From NCBI GenBank assembly GCA_958295525.1, contig OY282355.1, forward strand, positions 1,339,504-1,403,503: DNA of 64,000 nucleotides, given 5' to 3'. The stretch is from an uncultured Dehalococcoidia bacterium. Lineage in GTDB: Bacteria > Chloroflexota > Dehalococcoidia > Lucifugimonadales > Australimonadaceae. This document shows positions 7,922-19,844 of this stretch, in pieces; position 1 is the first letter of the stretch; each line of letters opens with the position of its first letter. The notes under the pieces are model-generated. The model was not told where the DNA came from. It ran no database searches and saw nothing but the letters and a program-made list of their open reading frames with translations. The position numbers were made by a program, and so were the translations under genes.

Positions 7922-9838
7922 TCACCGCATGGCGGGAACGGCCCGAACGCGGAACGCGGCGGGCTCGGACGTCTTGTCCGCGAAGGCGGTCACTACGAGC
8001 GTGACCGGGCCGTCGGCGCGGAAGGCGGCGGCGCCGTCCGTCAGGGCGAGCGGCCTCGCGAGCGCCGCCTCGCCGCTTCCCTCCACGAGGCGGAGCGCGA
8101 ACCGCTGCTCGACGCTCCCCCCGCCGGCGCGGACGAATCCGTCCGCAGTCCATTCGCCCGCGGTTTCCGCGTCGTCGAAAAGGCCAATCTCCGGCACGGC
8201 CACGTCGTCAATGCACCAGCCCGGACGGGTGACCGCGTCGTCGGTCACGTAGTCGAAGCGGAGAAGGACGCGGCGCCCCGCGAACCGCGCAAGGTCGGCG
8301 CGCTCCAGCCGCCAGCCCCCCGACGCGCCGGTGTAGGAGGGGCCGTAGGCGGCGCGGTAGGGGTCGTAAGCATCGGCGCTCGTCGCGGACAGAATCTCCC
8401 AAGAGGCGCCTCCGTCGGCGGAGACCGAAACGTAGCCGTGATCCCAGTGGGGCTCGATGTCCCACCAGGCGCGGAACTCCAGCGCGGGAGCGCTCGCGCC
8501 CGTGAGGTCGAGGGAACGGGTGAGCGCCGCGTTGATGGAGTCGCCTCGGTTGCTCCACCAGCAGGATTCGCCGCTGAACGGCGCGACGGGCAGGATGGGC
8601 GCGGCGCCCGCGCCGGTGAACGTCACATCCAGCGGCTGATCGGGCAGCGGCTGATCGGGCTCGATGGCGAGGAGCCACGCGCCGAACTGGTCGACCTGCC
8701 CGTTGACGACTCCCGGCCCGTCGATCTCGCGGCGCGCCCGAATGCGGGGCGAGGCGTTCGCGTAGCCGTAGGGAGGCGACTCGCCGCCTGCGGCGTTGGC
8801 GGCGGCCCAGTCCGCGAAGACCGCCTCGAAATCCAGACCGGGCTCCGTCCCGTCCAGCGCGGCCTGAACGCCCGCCGCGCCGTCCGCAGGGTTCGCGGCG
8901 ATTCGCGCGATGACTCCGGCGCCGAAGCGCTCGGCGAGATAAGCGGAGAAGAGCGACGCGGCGGCGTAATGAGGGAGGACGTCTCCGGAGAGCGGCGGCC
9001 AGTCCCGCAAGGAGACGCCCGGATCGCGGCGGTAAGCGTCGAACGGCGCGCCGCCGTAGCCGAGCGAGCGCGCCGCGAATTCGGCGAATCCCTCGTGCGT
9101 CCATGCGGACTCCGTTGGGTCGGCGAGCCAGTGAACGAGGTGCTGCAGTTCGTGCGTCAGCGTCCCGAGATAGGCGCGGCTTCCGACGGGGGCGCTCAGG
9201 CTGAGGTAGAGGCCGACGCGCTCGTTGCTGTGGGGGCGAACGGCGGAAGGCAAGGCGTCGCCCGCGTTGAAATAGCCTCCCACCCCGGGGAAATGGCCGT
9301 GCACGAGAGCGATCCGCCCGGGCAATTCTCGGCCCGGAGCGATCAGCGCGACAACGCCGGGGAGCGCCTCGCGCTCGAATGTCTCGGCGGCCTCGGCGAG
9401 CGCTTGCTCGTCCACCTCGGCGGAAATTGGGAAATGCCAGACGGCGTTGGGGCTGACGAGGCGAACGACAGACTGAAACTGAAACAGGCTTTCGCCGAGC
9501 AGATTGAAAGCATGGAAGCGGCGCGTGGAGCCGATGCGCTCGTTCGCGTAGAGCGTCTCGTTGGACAGAGGAACGGCGTTCACGCCGGAGAAGCGGCGCG
9601 CGAGGGCGAAGTCGTCGCGGGGCGGCGCGTCCGCGATAGGCGGGAGCGGCTCCTCCGCAGCGAGGTCGGGAGTCGCGGGAGTCGCGGAGAGAGGCGCAGG
9701 CGCGGAACTTTGCGCTTGCGTTGGGGCGGGAGGCGGCGGAGCGAAAGTCGGCGTTGGAGCATCGCCCGCGCAAGCGGCGAACGCGCCGGCGACGGCGGCG
9801 GCGAGAGCCAGAGCGAGAGCGAAGCGCGCGAAACGCAT
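7922..9838 (-). CDS. Secreted lipoprotein zinc metallopeptidase, M6/immune-inhibitor-A-like
   Basis: 638 aa. The signal peptide ends with the lipobox AFAAC (Cys near 23), followed by a Pro-rich linker. A zinc-binding HELQH motif lies at residues 229-233, with downstream THEGFAEFAA supplying a plausible third ligand Glu. Near residue 390 and beyond, WWSNRGD, FRAWWDIE and SVSADGGASWE mark the beta-rich domain that accompanies the catalytic domain in immune-inhibitor-A peptidases. It should hydrolyse extracellular protein. It begins 3 nt after the pth stop, so it may be cotranscribed with pth and ligA. Family assignment below the gluzincin level is tentative. Confidence 0.75.
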   Translation of the reverse strand: MRFARFALALALAAAVAGAFAACAGDAPTPTFAPPPPAPTQAQSSAPAPLSATPATPDLAAEEPLPPIADAPPRDDFALARRFSGVNAVPLSNETLYANERIGSTRRFHAFNLLGESLFQFQSVVRLVSPNAVWHFPISAEVDEQALAEAAETFEREALPGVVALIAPGRELPGRIALVHGHFPGVGGYFNAGDALPSAVRPHSNERVGLYLSLSAPVGSRAYLGTLTHELQHLVHWLADPTESAWTHEGFAEFAARSLGYGGAPFDAYRRDPGVSLRDWPPLSGDVLPHYAAASLFSAYLAERFGAGVIARIAANPADGAAGVQAALDGTEPGLDFEAVFADWAAANAAGGESPPYGYANASPRIRARREIDGPGVVNGQVDQFGAWLLAIEPDQPLPDQPLDVTFTGAGAAPILPVAPFSGESCWWSNRGDSINAALTRSLDLTGASAPALEFRAWWDIEPHWDHGYVSVSADGGASWEILSATSADAYDPYRAAYGPSYTGASGGWRLERADLARFAGRRVLLRFDYVTDDAVTRPGWCIDDVAVPEIGLFDDAETAGEWTADGFVRAGGGSVEQRFALRLVEGSGEAALARPLALTDGAAAFRADGPVTLVVTAFADKTSEPAAFRVRAVPAMR

Positions 9839-9841
9839 CGC

Positions 9842-12657
<2,816 letters not shown>

Positions 12658-13431
12658 TTAGCCGACGGCGGTGCCGGTGAGCGAGCCGCTGAGCCAGGCG
12701 GGGAGCGCGCCGGGGCGCGTTCCGTTGATGACGGCGGCCCGCGACCCCGCGCGCGCCGCCGCGAGGCACGCCTCTAGTTTCGGGATCATTCCGCCTTTGA
12801 CGACGCCAGAGCGCAGCAGGCTCTCCCCTGTGTCCACCGGAACGCGCCGGATGACGCGCCCGTCCGCGTTCAGAACGCCGTCGACGTCGGTCAGGAAGAT
12901 GAGGCGTTGCGCGGCGAGCGCGGCGGCGAGCGTTCCCGCCGCCGAATCCGCGTTCACGTTCAGCAGTTGGCGCGGCTCTTGGGCGCTGACGGCGACGGGG
13001 GCGACGACCGGAACGCAGCCCGCGCCCGCCAGCGCCTCGATGACGCGAACGTCGGCCTCGACCGCTCCCGCGACGAAGCCGAGTTCCGGGTCGGTGATCG
13101 TTCCGCGCAGCAGGCCGCCGTCCACGCCGGAGATTCCGACGGCGTCCACGCCCGCGCTCCGCAGTTCCGCGACCAGGCGTTTGTTGATGAGGCCGATCAC
13201 GGCGACCACGATCTCCAGGCTAGGGGCGTCGGTTACGCGCAAGCCTCGGGTGAACTGGGCGCGGACGCCGAGTTTCGCCATCCATGAGGTGATCGCGGGG
13301 CCGCCGCCGTGCACGACGACGGGGCGCGCGCCGTCGCGTTGCAAGGCGGCGATGTCCGCGAACGACGTGTCGCCGGCGCCGAGCGTGCTGCCGCCGATTT
13401 TGACGACGATGACGGGGCTTTCGATCTCCAT
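12658..13431 (-). CDS. argB: Acetylglutamate kinase
   Basis: 257 aa. It phosphorylates N-acetylglutamate, the second step of arginine synthesis. VVKIGGSTLG forms the N-terminal ATP-binding loop. VHGGGPAI, then FTRGLRVTD, then LLNVNADSAAGTLAAAL, match the substrate- and nucleotide-binding signatures. The ATG at 13431 is chosen because the family begins right before the VVKIGG strand; the longer frame runs back into argJ. It starts 5 nt after the argJ stop, so the two are one operon. Confidence 0.93.
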   Translation of the reverse strand: MEIESPVIVVKIGGSTLGAGDTSFADIAALQRDGARPVVVHGGGPAITSWMAKLGVRAQFTRGLRVTDAPSLEIVVAVIGLINKRLVAELRSAGVDAVGISGVDGGLLRGTITDPELGFVAGAVEADVRVIEALAGAGCVPVVAPVAVSAQEPRQLLNVNADSAAGTLAAALAAQRLIFLTDVDGVLNADGRVIRRVPVDTGESLLRSGVVKGGMIPKLEACLAAARAGSRAAVINGTRPGALPAWLSGSLTGTAVG

Positions 13432-13436
13432 CGGGG

Positions 13437-14684
13437 CTAGGTCGTGTACGCGCTGTTGAATTGCACGTACTCTTCGGTCAGTTCGCATCCCCAAGCCGTG
13501 GCCTCGTGCTCGCCCAAGCCGAGTTTCACGGTCAGCGAGACTTCGTCGCGGCTCATAATGGCGATGACGCTCTCGCGGTGGAAGGGGATGGGGACGCCGG
13601 CCTCCATAATCGCCACGTCGTTGATGAAGAAACTCACTTTGCTCACGTCGAGTTCTGCGCCGCTGTATCCGGCGGCGCAGACGACGCGCCCCCAGTTGGG
13701 GTCGTTGCCGTGAATCGCCGATTTCACGAGGGACGACGCTGCGATGGCGCGGGCGGCGAGGCGGGCGTCGCTCCGGCTGAGGGCGCCTTCGACGCGCGCG
13801 GAGAATATCTTGGCGGAGCCCTCCGCGTCGCGGACGAGTTGGCGGGAGAGATGCGAGCAGAGCGCGCGCAAGGCGGCGGTGAACGCCTCCGCGTCCGGCG
13901 ACCCCGCGCGTATCTCTTGATTCTCCGCCGCGCCGTTGGCGAGCAAGAGAACCATATCGTTCGTGCTCGTGTCCCCGTCTATCGTGACCATATTAAACGT
14001 GTCGTCCGCGCAATCGCGCAGGGCCGCGTCGAGAAACGCCGCGTCCACCGCCGCGTCCGTCGTAAGGAACGCGAGCATCGTCGCCATATTCGGGTGAATC
14101 ATCCCGGAGCCTTTGACGCATCCGCCGATGGACGCGGTTCCCTGCCCGCAGCGGAACGTCACGGCGGCGGACTTGGGCCCGCGGTCGGTCGTCATAATGG
14201 CGCGGGCGAAGGCGGAGCCTCCGTTCGCGTCGGCGCTGACGGAGACCTCCGGCATCGCGCTGCGGATGAGCGCCATCGGCAACTCCACGCCGATGACGCC
14301 GGTCGTGCCGATGGCGAGTTGGGCGGGCTCGACGCCGACGCGGCGCGCGGCCAGATCGAGGCACTCGCGCGCGTCTATCATCCCTTGCTCGCCCACGCCC
14401 GCGTTGGCGATGCCGCTCGTCACGAACGCGCCGCGCACGCCTCCCGCCGCGACGTTTTCCCGCGTAAGCGTCACCGACGGGGAGACGAACTTGTTGGTCG
14501 TGTAGACGCCCGCCGCGCTGCAGGGCCGCGCCGACAGCAGGACGCCGACGTCCATTTTGTCCTGCGCGTAGGTCTTGATGCCCGCGTAGGTCGCTCCGGC
14601 GGAGAATCCTTTGGGGCTCGTGACGAGACCGTCCTCCTGAATCTGGGGAGCGTTGGCCTGGATCTGGGGAGCGTTGGCGTTCAT
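13437..14684 (-). CDS. argJ: Bifunctional ornithine acetyltransferase / N-acetylglutamate synthase
   Basis: 415 aa. ArgJ recycles the acetyl group from N-acetylornithine to glutamate. KGSGMIHPNMATMLAFLTTD contains the self-cleavage site before the catalytic Thr of ATML. DGDTSTNDM is the other signature. The start at 14684 follows a repeat-free stretch. The first residues contain a tandem NAPQIQ duplication encoded by a direct DNA repeat at 14640-14680. A TATACT box on the minus strand (14789-14794) lies about 105 nt upstream, leaving a leader of about 100 nt. Confidence 0.93.
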   Translation of the reverse strand: MNANAPQIQANAPQIQEDGLVTSPKGFSAGATYAGIKTYAQDKMDVGVLLSARPCSAAGVYTTNKFVSPSVTLTRENVAAGGVRGAFVTSGIANAGVGEQGMIDARECLDLAARRVGVEPAQLAIGTTGVIGVELPMALIRSAMPEVSVSADANGGSAFARAIMTTDRGPKSAAVTFRCGQGTASIGGCVKGSGMIHPNMATMLAFLTTDAAVDAAFLDAALRDCADDTFNMVTIDGDTSTNDMVLLLANGAAENQEIRAGSPDAEAFTAALRALCSHLSRQLVRDAEGSAKIFSARVEGALSRSDARLAARAIAASSLVKSAIHGNDPNWGRVVCAAGYSGAELDVSKVSFFINDVAIMEAGVPIPFHRESVIAIMSRDEVSLTVKLGLGEHEATAWGCELTEEYVQFNSAYTT

Positions 14685-14834
14685 ATCGCGGCCTCGCTGA
14701 GGGTTTGAGCGTAGAGAGCGGCGCGCCTGGGCCCGCAAACCCGGGCGAGTGGGCGGCCCCGGTAGCGGACGCCAAGCGCGCCTCGTTGAGTATAGCAGAT
14801 TCCATCAGGGGGCGGGAAGGGGGGGTTCCCTGGT

Positions 14835-15443
14835 TCAGCCGCCATTCGCAGGGCCGGGTTTCCCGCCCGTCAGTTTCACGTCGCCGCGCTTGTAGACGTG
14901 CGTCCCAGCAAGCCGCTTGGCGGCTGTTCGCAGACCGAACGTGTGGGTTCGCCCTCCTCCGCTCGCTCCCGCCTTGCTCCCCTCGTACTTCCAGTCGTCT
15001 TTTCGCAAAAAGACAACGTCCACGCGCCAGACAATGACGGGATGGTCCGGCTCGAACGACGCGGTGGGGTCAACGAGGTAACGCCAAACGACGTACCATC
15101 CGGCGTGGTCGTAGTGGGATTGCAACTCCCACGGGCGTTTGCTGGCTTTGGACTCGAGGCTGTGCTCAGGCGGCGGAGGATCAGGGCTGCCTCTGCGCTT
15201 GAGGTCGGGGAACCGCTGCTGGGCCAAGTCGGCGTGGCGGCTCTTCTCGTAGACGCTGACGGAGTCGAGCGCTTTCGCGCCGTAGATGCCGACGAGCGCG
15301 CTGAACACATTGGCCTGCTCGTAGTAGATGTCAACGAGGTCGGCGAGTTCCTTCTCGATATACGAGACCGCCCTGCCGACGGCCTGCGCGGTAAGCCCGG
15401 GAGGCAGGGGAACGCGATGGTCGAAGTCTTGACTGTTCGGCAT
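14835..15443 (-). CDS. Unknown protein paired with a DNA methyltransferase, candidate restriction endonuclease
   Basis: 202 aa, not recognised by sequence. It starts 8 nt after the stop of a DNA methyltransferase gene on the same strand, the usual layout of a type II restriction-modification pair. The N-terminal third is helical. The middle has SLESKASKRPWELQSHYDHA, followed by strands VVWRYLV and VIVWRVDVVFL. The Glu-x-Lys within ESK and the Asp in WRVDVV would suit a PD-(D/E)xK nuclease core, but this is inference. The C-terminus is basic and rich in Gly. Confidence 0.5.
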   Translation of the reverse strand: MPNSQDFDHRVPLPPGLTAQAVGRAVSYIEKELADLVDIYYEQANVFSALVGIYGAKALDSVSVYEKSRHADLAQQRFPDLKRRGSPDPPPPEHSLESKASKRPWELQSHYDHAGWYVVWRYLVDPTASFEPDHPVIVWRVDVVFLRKDDWKYEGSKAGASGGGRTHTFGLRTAAKRLAGTHVYKRGDVKLTGGKPGPANGG

Positions 15444-15451
15444 TGGCCGCC

Positions 15452-16366
15452 TCAGACGCGGAGGGCGCTGAGCTCGGGGATCGCTTGCTCCGCCATAGCG
15501 AAGAACTCTTCATTGATTTCCAATCCGACGCTGCTCAGCCCAAGCGCGTCGGCTGCGGCGATAGTGGACCCGGCGCCCATAAAAGGATCGAGGATCACGC
15601 CTTCTCCGAGCGGGAGGGCGGCATGCGCGACTTGCCGCATAAAGCGCTGGGGCTTGAGCGATGGATGCGGCGCTATGGCGCGCTCCCGCGCCGGCGTTGG
15701 CGAAGATGGTATGAGATCGCGGAAGGGCGAACTGGGAGAAGGCCGCCGCAGCGCGCCGGTCTTCCACTTCCGCAGATTGTCCTGCACGCGCCCCTCGATG
15801 GGTTTTCGGAAGAGTCCCCACGGCTCCCACGCCGACCTGGGAATAACGGTGACGCCCGCGAACTCGTCGTGCGCGTTCTTTGGCCTGTCTCCGCCTCTGA
15901 GCGTCGTAACCGCGCGAATGACCTCTCCTCGCTTTTCGAATCCTCCGCTTATGAAGGGTTCGTAGACGAGATAAGAGACGAGCGGGTTGGCGGCGATGAA
16001 GACGTGCGCTCCGGGCGTCAGGACGCGGAAGAGCGCACGGGCGAGCCGGTCGAAGAAGCATCGCAGTCTCTCTTTGTCGGCGTCCGAGAGCACGGTGAAG
16101 CGGGGCACGGGCCGCCGCCGGTAGCCGTCCAGCGCGGGGGGCATTCGCCAAACGCCGCCGTTCCCCGACCTCAGTTTGGCCAGTTGGCCGTCCGTGTACT
16201 CCACGAGGCCATACGGCGGGTCGGTGACCACCGCGTGAAAGGAATTCGGCGGAGCGTCTTCGAGGTAGCGGAACGCGTCGGTTCGGTGAATCGCGTGCAG
16301 GCCGGAGCAAAGCGGCTCAGGCGCGCCGTTTTCGAGCGCGGGCGGCGGTTCCAAGAGTTGCGTCAT
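15452..16366 (-). CDS. Site-specific DNA methyltransferase, beta class
   Basis: 304 aa. The catalytic TDPPYGLVEY motif is near residue 49, and the SAM-binding LDPFMGAGSTIAAA is near residue 268, the beta-class order shared by N6-adenine and N4-cytosine enzymes. LKPQRFMRQ precedes motif I. The target sequence cannot be read from the protein. TAGGGT (minus strand, 16373-16378) ends 6 nt before the ATG, so translation is probably leaderless. The next gene, 8 nt downstream, is the likely cognate endonuclease. Confidence 0.85.
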   Translation of the reverse strand: MTQLLEPPPALENGAPEPLCSGLHAIHRTDAFRYLEDAPPNSFHAVVTDPPYGLVEYTDGQLAKLRSGNGGVWRMPPALDGYRRRPVPRFTVLSDADKERLRCFFDRLARALFRVLTPGAHVFIAANPLVSYLVYEPFISGGFEKRGEVIRAVTTLRGGDRPKNAHDEFAGVTVIPRSAWEPWGLFRKPIEGRVQDNLRKWKTGALRRPSPSSPFRDLIPSSPTPARERAIAPHPSLKPQRFMRQVAHAALPLGEGVILDPFMGAGSTIAAADALGLSSVGLEINEEFFAMAEQAIPELSALRV

Positions 16367-16372
16367 GCCTAT

Positions 16373-16378
16373 ACCCTA
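16373..16378 (-). promoter_or_regulatory. -10 box of the beta-class methyltransferase, leaderless-type
   Basis: TAGGGT on the minus strand with exactly 6 nt to the ATG at 16366. It matches the TANNNT pattern seen before prfB and the mutase gene. Confidence 0.35.
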
Positions 16379-16520
16379 CGCGCCGCGCCGCCAATCTTAC
16401 AAGCCCCGCTTGTCGCGCCTGCCGCGAGCGGGAACCTAAAATGGGGCGCCGAAGGCTACGCAAGGTCGCTCGGTGGAGCGCGAAATCCTGCGCCGACACT
16501 CGCCGACGCGCGGGAGCGCG

Positions 16521-17435
16521 TTATTCGCGCATCGCGGCGACGGTTCGTGCGATGCCTTCGGCGAACGGGACGGCGGCGCGCCAGCCCAATTCGCGCTCGG
16601 CGCGGCGAACGTCCAGCCGGATGCGGCGGACGTCGCCCGGACGCTCCGGGGCGTGCTGCGGCTCTCCGTCGTAGCCCGCCGCGTCCGCGATTGCGCGGAA
16701 GACCTCCGCGACGGTCGTTCCCACTCCCGTTCCGGCGTTGTAGACGCCGTTTCCCTCCTGCCGGAGCGCGAGAACGTTCGCTTCGACGATGTCGTCCACG
16801 TGGACGTAGTCGCGCTCGTGGAGTCCGTCGCCGAAGATGACGGGGCGCTCGCCGCGCAGCATCGCCGCCGTGAAAATGGCGACGACGCCGGCCTCGCCGA
16901 ACGGATCCTGGCGCGGGCCGTAGACGTTGCCGTAGCGGAGAATCGTATACGCGGTTCCCGATGATCCGCAGAGCGTCCGTATGTAGGTTTCGCCCGCCGC
17001 CTTCGACGCGCCGTAAGGAGAGAGGGGCAGGACGGGGTGGTCTTCGTCCGCCGGAAGCCGCTGGGGCTCGCCGTAGAGCGCGCCGCCGGTGGAACTGAAC
17101 ACGACGCGCCGGACGCGATGCGCGGCGCACAGCCGCAGGACGTTGACCGTGCCCAGCACGTTCGCCTCCGCGTCTTGCATCGGGTCGCGGACGGACTCGC
17201 TGACGCTGGCGTGCGCCGCAGCGTGAAAGACGGCCTCGGGCTGCGCCGCCTCGAACGCCGCCGCGAGCCCCTCGCCGCGAATATCCGCGTCGTGGAGCGC
17301 GGCGCGCGGGTTGACGTGCGCCCGCTTGCCGGTGGCGAACGAGTCCACGACCGCGACGCGGTGGCCGTCCGCCGCGAGCCTGTCCACGAGATGCGAGCCG
17401 ATAAAGCCCGCCCCGCCCGTTACGAGGATGTTCAT
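16521..17435 (-). CDS. NAD-dependent epimerase/dehydratase, GalE-like
   Basis: 304 aa extended short-chain dehydrogenase. The Rossmann glycine motif GGAGFIGSHLVDRL starts at residue 7, and DSFATGKR follows, binding the adenosine part of NAD. The catalytic Ser is in SSTGGALYG and the YxxxK pair is YGASKAAGE. RYGNVYGPRQDP and HERDYVHVDDI are typical of UDP-glucose 4-epimerase-like enzymes acting on nucleotide sugars. The start at 17435 is placed just before the first beta strand; the longer frame has no family match. The exact sugar is unknown. Confidence 0.88.
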   Translation of the reverse strand: MNILVTGGAGFIGSHLVDRLAADGHRVAVVDSFATGKRAHVNPRAALHDADIRGEGLAAAFEAAQPEAVFHAAAHASVSESVRDPMQDAEANVLGTVNVLRLCAAHRVRRVVFSSTGGALYGEPQRLPADEDHPVLPLSPYGASKAAGETYIRTLCGSSGTAYTILRYGNVYGPRQDPFGEAGVVAIFTAAMLRGERPVIFGDGLHERDYVHVDDIVEANVLALRQEGNGVYNAGTGVGTTVAEVFRAIADAAGYDGEPQHAPERPGDVRRIRLDVRRAERELGWRAAVPFAEGIARTVAAMRE

Positions 17436-17586
17436 CTCAAGCCGCGCTTGCCCGCCGCCCCCGCGCCGCCGCAAGGGAGAGGATTAGAAGAGCGCTAGTA
17501 TAGAGTCCGCGCCGCGTTTCGGAGGGGATGCGTCCCGCTCCCGCGCGGCTCGGCCTATCTTACAAGCAAATCACCCCGGAGGCGCG

Positions 17587-18495
17587 ATGACTTGGGTTAC
17601 GGCGGCGTTGATCAGCACGTCGCTCTTCGCCGTCGTAACGGTTCTCGACAAGCGGCTGACCACCAATCTCTTTCCGAGCGCGGGGTCGTTCAACGTCGGA
17701 TTCGGCGTGATGCAGGTTTGCGTCGGCGTCGTCTACTTCGCGGCGGTCATCCCCACCGTGGGGTTCGACGGAGGCGCGGGCGTTCCCTGGGCGGTGGCGA
17801 GCGGGCTGCTGTGGGCGCTGGGCCTCTCGCTCTTCTTTCACGGCTTGCGTCTGGAGGAGGTCTCCCGCGCCGTTCCTCTGCAGCAGATCGGGCCGGTGTT
17901 CACGGCGGCGGCGGGCGTGCTCCTGCTGGGCGAAACGCTCTCCGCCGTCCAGTGGGGGGCGGTGCTGCTCGTCGTCGCCGGGGCGATGCTCGTGTCGGCG
18001 AGGCCGGAGTCCGGGCTGTTCCGTCTGGCGCGCGGGCGTGCGTTTTTCATTCTAGTGGGCGGGAGTTTCTCGCTGGGGATGGCGTTCGCCGCGAGCGAGC
18101 AAGCGACGCGGGAGATGAACGTATGGGCGATTCAGGCGGTGCGCGCCGCGACGATGAGCGTGGGGGTTTTCTTGCTGTCGGCGCGCCCGCGGACCTTGCG
18201 CGAGTTCCGCCTCGCGGCATGGAATCTGCGGACGCTCGCCACGCTCTTCCTCGCCGAGGGGCTGCTGGCGCCGCTGGCCGCGCTGATGTTCATCGTCGCG
18301 CTCGACCTCGGGCCGGTGTCGTCGGTCAGCGCGGTGACGTCGTCGCGCCCGTTCTTCACGCTCGCGCTCGGCGCGGCGTTGAGCACGCGCTACTGGAACG
18401 CGCTGAACGAGCCGCTGGATCGGAAGACGCTGGGCTGGAAGACGCTCGCCGTGGGGATGATCGTGGCGGGCGTCGCCGCGCTGAGCCTGGGATGA
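17587..18495 (+). CDS. EamA/DMT-superfamily transporter
   Basis: 302 aa with about ten predicted membrane spans in two EamA halves; the second begins near residue 155 (FFILVGGSFSLGMAFA). It has the same family architecture as the permease at 4.8-5.8 kb but little obvious identity with it. GGAGG lies 6 nt before the ATG. It is divergent from the epimerase gene and ends 8 nt before the convergent HNH gene. The substrate is unknown. Confidence 0.85.
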   Translation: MTWVTAALISTSLFAVVTVLDKRLTTNLFPSAGSFNVGFGVMQVCVGVVYFAAVIPTVGFDGGAGVPWAVASGLLWALGLSLFFHGLRLEEVSRAVPLQQIGPVFTAAAGVLLLGETLSAVQWGAVLLVVAGAMLVSARPESGLFRLARGRAFFILVGGSFSLGMAFAASEQATREMNVWAIQAVRAATMSVGVFLLSARPRTLREFRLAAWNLRTLATLFLAEGLLAPLAALMFIVALDLGPVSSVSAVTSSRPFFTLALGAALSTRYWNALNEPLDRKTLGWKTLAVGMIVAGVAALSLG

Positions 18496-18503
18496 GGGGG
18501 CGG

Positions 18504-19067
18504 CTACGCCTGCGCGGGGACGGGGACGCTTCCAACCGCTGCGGCCGGCTCGGCGGGGCGCCGCTGCGCCATCCACGGCAAGTAGATGCTCCATTCGTCG
18601 GGCAGCGGGCGGTGCATCAGGTGGTAGTACGGATTCGCCCTGGGGGGCAAGGGCTCGCGCTGCAAACGCATCCGCGCCTGCACGGGCGTCCGCCCCGCCT
18701 TGCGATGGTTGCAGGGCACGCACGCCGCCACGACGTTCTCCCACGTGTGGGGGCCGTTCAGCACGCGCGGCACCACGTGGTCGAGCGTCAACTCCCGCGT
18801 CTGCTTCCCGCAGTACTGGCAGGTGAACTGGTCGCGCCAGAACACCTCCCGCCGCGAGAGGCGCCGCGTGAACAGCGGGCGCTTCACCAGGTACAGCAGC
18901 CGGATGACCGACGGAACCGCGAACACGTTGGACACGGAGCGGTACTCGCCTTCGCCCAGTTCCAGCGCCTGCGCCTTCTGGCCGAGCACGAGCAGCAGGG
19001 CGCGGCGAACGCCGCAAACGTTCAACGGCTCGTAATTCTGATTCAGGATGAGGACTCCCTCGCTCAG
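18504..19067 (-). CDS. HNH endonuclease-family protein with an apparent CTG start
   Basis: 187 aa. VLILNQNYEPLNV at the N-terminus and LLVLGQKAQALE are the conserved head of this widespread HNH family. The HNH fold is C-x2-C (CQYCG), then LTLDHVVPR, WENVVAAC and CNHRKAGRTP, with metal and catalytic His residues present. In the correct frame no ATG, GTG or TTG lies near the family N-terminus. A strong AGGAGG sits about 6 nt before CTG at 19067, so CTG is taken as the start codon. Biological role is unknown; the family is usually chromosomal and solitary. Confidence 0.85.
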   Translation of the reverse strand: MSEGVLILNQNYEPLNVCGVRRALLLVLGQKAQALELGEGEYRSVSNVFAVPSVIRLLYLVKRPLFTRRLSRREVFWRDQFTCQYCGKQTRELTLDHVVPRVLNGPHTWENVVAACVPCNHRKAGRTPVQARMRLQREPLPPRANPYYHLMHRPLPDEWSIYLPWMAQRRPAEPAAAVGSVPVPAQA

Positions 19068-19195
19068 AGCGTCTCCTCCTGCGCGCGTCCGAATACCATC
19101 CCCGGACGGCGGCTCGTTCGCCTTTAATGATACGGGTATGATACGGGCGGGGAGCCGCCGGCGGCAACCGCCGCGCCCTAATCCTGCGCCCCCGC

Positions 19196-19690
19196 CTAGC
19201 CGAACAGCGACCCCACCGACCGGAAGTCCGCAGGCATCAGCGCCCGCAGGAACCCCGTCGCGCTCAGCAACTGCTCCGCCAGCCGCGACTCCCGCACCGC
19301 ATCCTGCAGCGACTCCGACGGAACGACGCCCGCCGCCGCGATGATCGCCGACGCGGCCAGCGCGCCTACGAGCAGGCCGACCGCCGTTCCTGCGGCCTTG
19401 TCCGCCCAGCCCAGCATCAGCATGCTCATCGTCGTCTTCAGGACGCGGGCCAAAATCCACGAGGCCACGAGCGCGATGATCAGAATGGCCGCGAACGCGA
19501 TCAATTGCCGCGCGCCCTCGCTCTCCGCGACGGGAACGAGAGCGTCGAGCGTCTTGTAGAACCTGCCGGCCAGAAACACGCCGACGGCCAGCCCGGCGAG
19601 CGTGAAGAGCCAACTGATCACGCCGTTGCGGAAGCCGAGGAAGCCCCCGCCGACCAACAGCGCGAGAATGACGAAGTCCACCCAGCCCAT
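19196..19690 (-). CDS. CvpA-family inner-membrane protein
   Basis: 164 aa with four hydrophobic segments. The N-terminus MGWVDFVILALLVGGGFLGF, then RNGVISWLF, matches CvpA (colicin V production accessory protein). YKTLDALVP and a helix with ILARVLKTTMSML follow, as in the family. The ATG at 19690 is chosen because it directly precedes the first membrane span. The molecular role is not established in general; loss affects the envelope in other bacteria. Confidence 0.8.
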   Translation of the reverse strand: MGWVDFVILALLVGGGFLGFRNGVISWLFTLAGLAVGVFLAGRFYKTLDALVPVAESEGARQLIAFAAILIIALVASWILARVLKTTMSMLMLGWADKAAGTAVGLLVGALAASAIIAAAGVVPSESLQDAVRESRLAEQLLSATGFLRALMPADFRSVGSLFG

Positions 19691-19844
19691 TGGTTGCGGC
19701 GCGCCCCCTATCGGCGAAGTCGCCCGCGAACGCTCTGGGCGCCGACGAGCGAAGCCCACTATGCCACTCCCGCGCCGCCTCCGGCAACGCCTTATCCCGG
19801 CGGACTTGCGCCCAACCGCGACAGCGGCCGCCCCGTCCCGCCCC

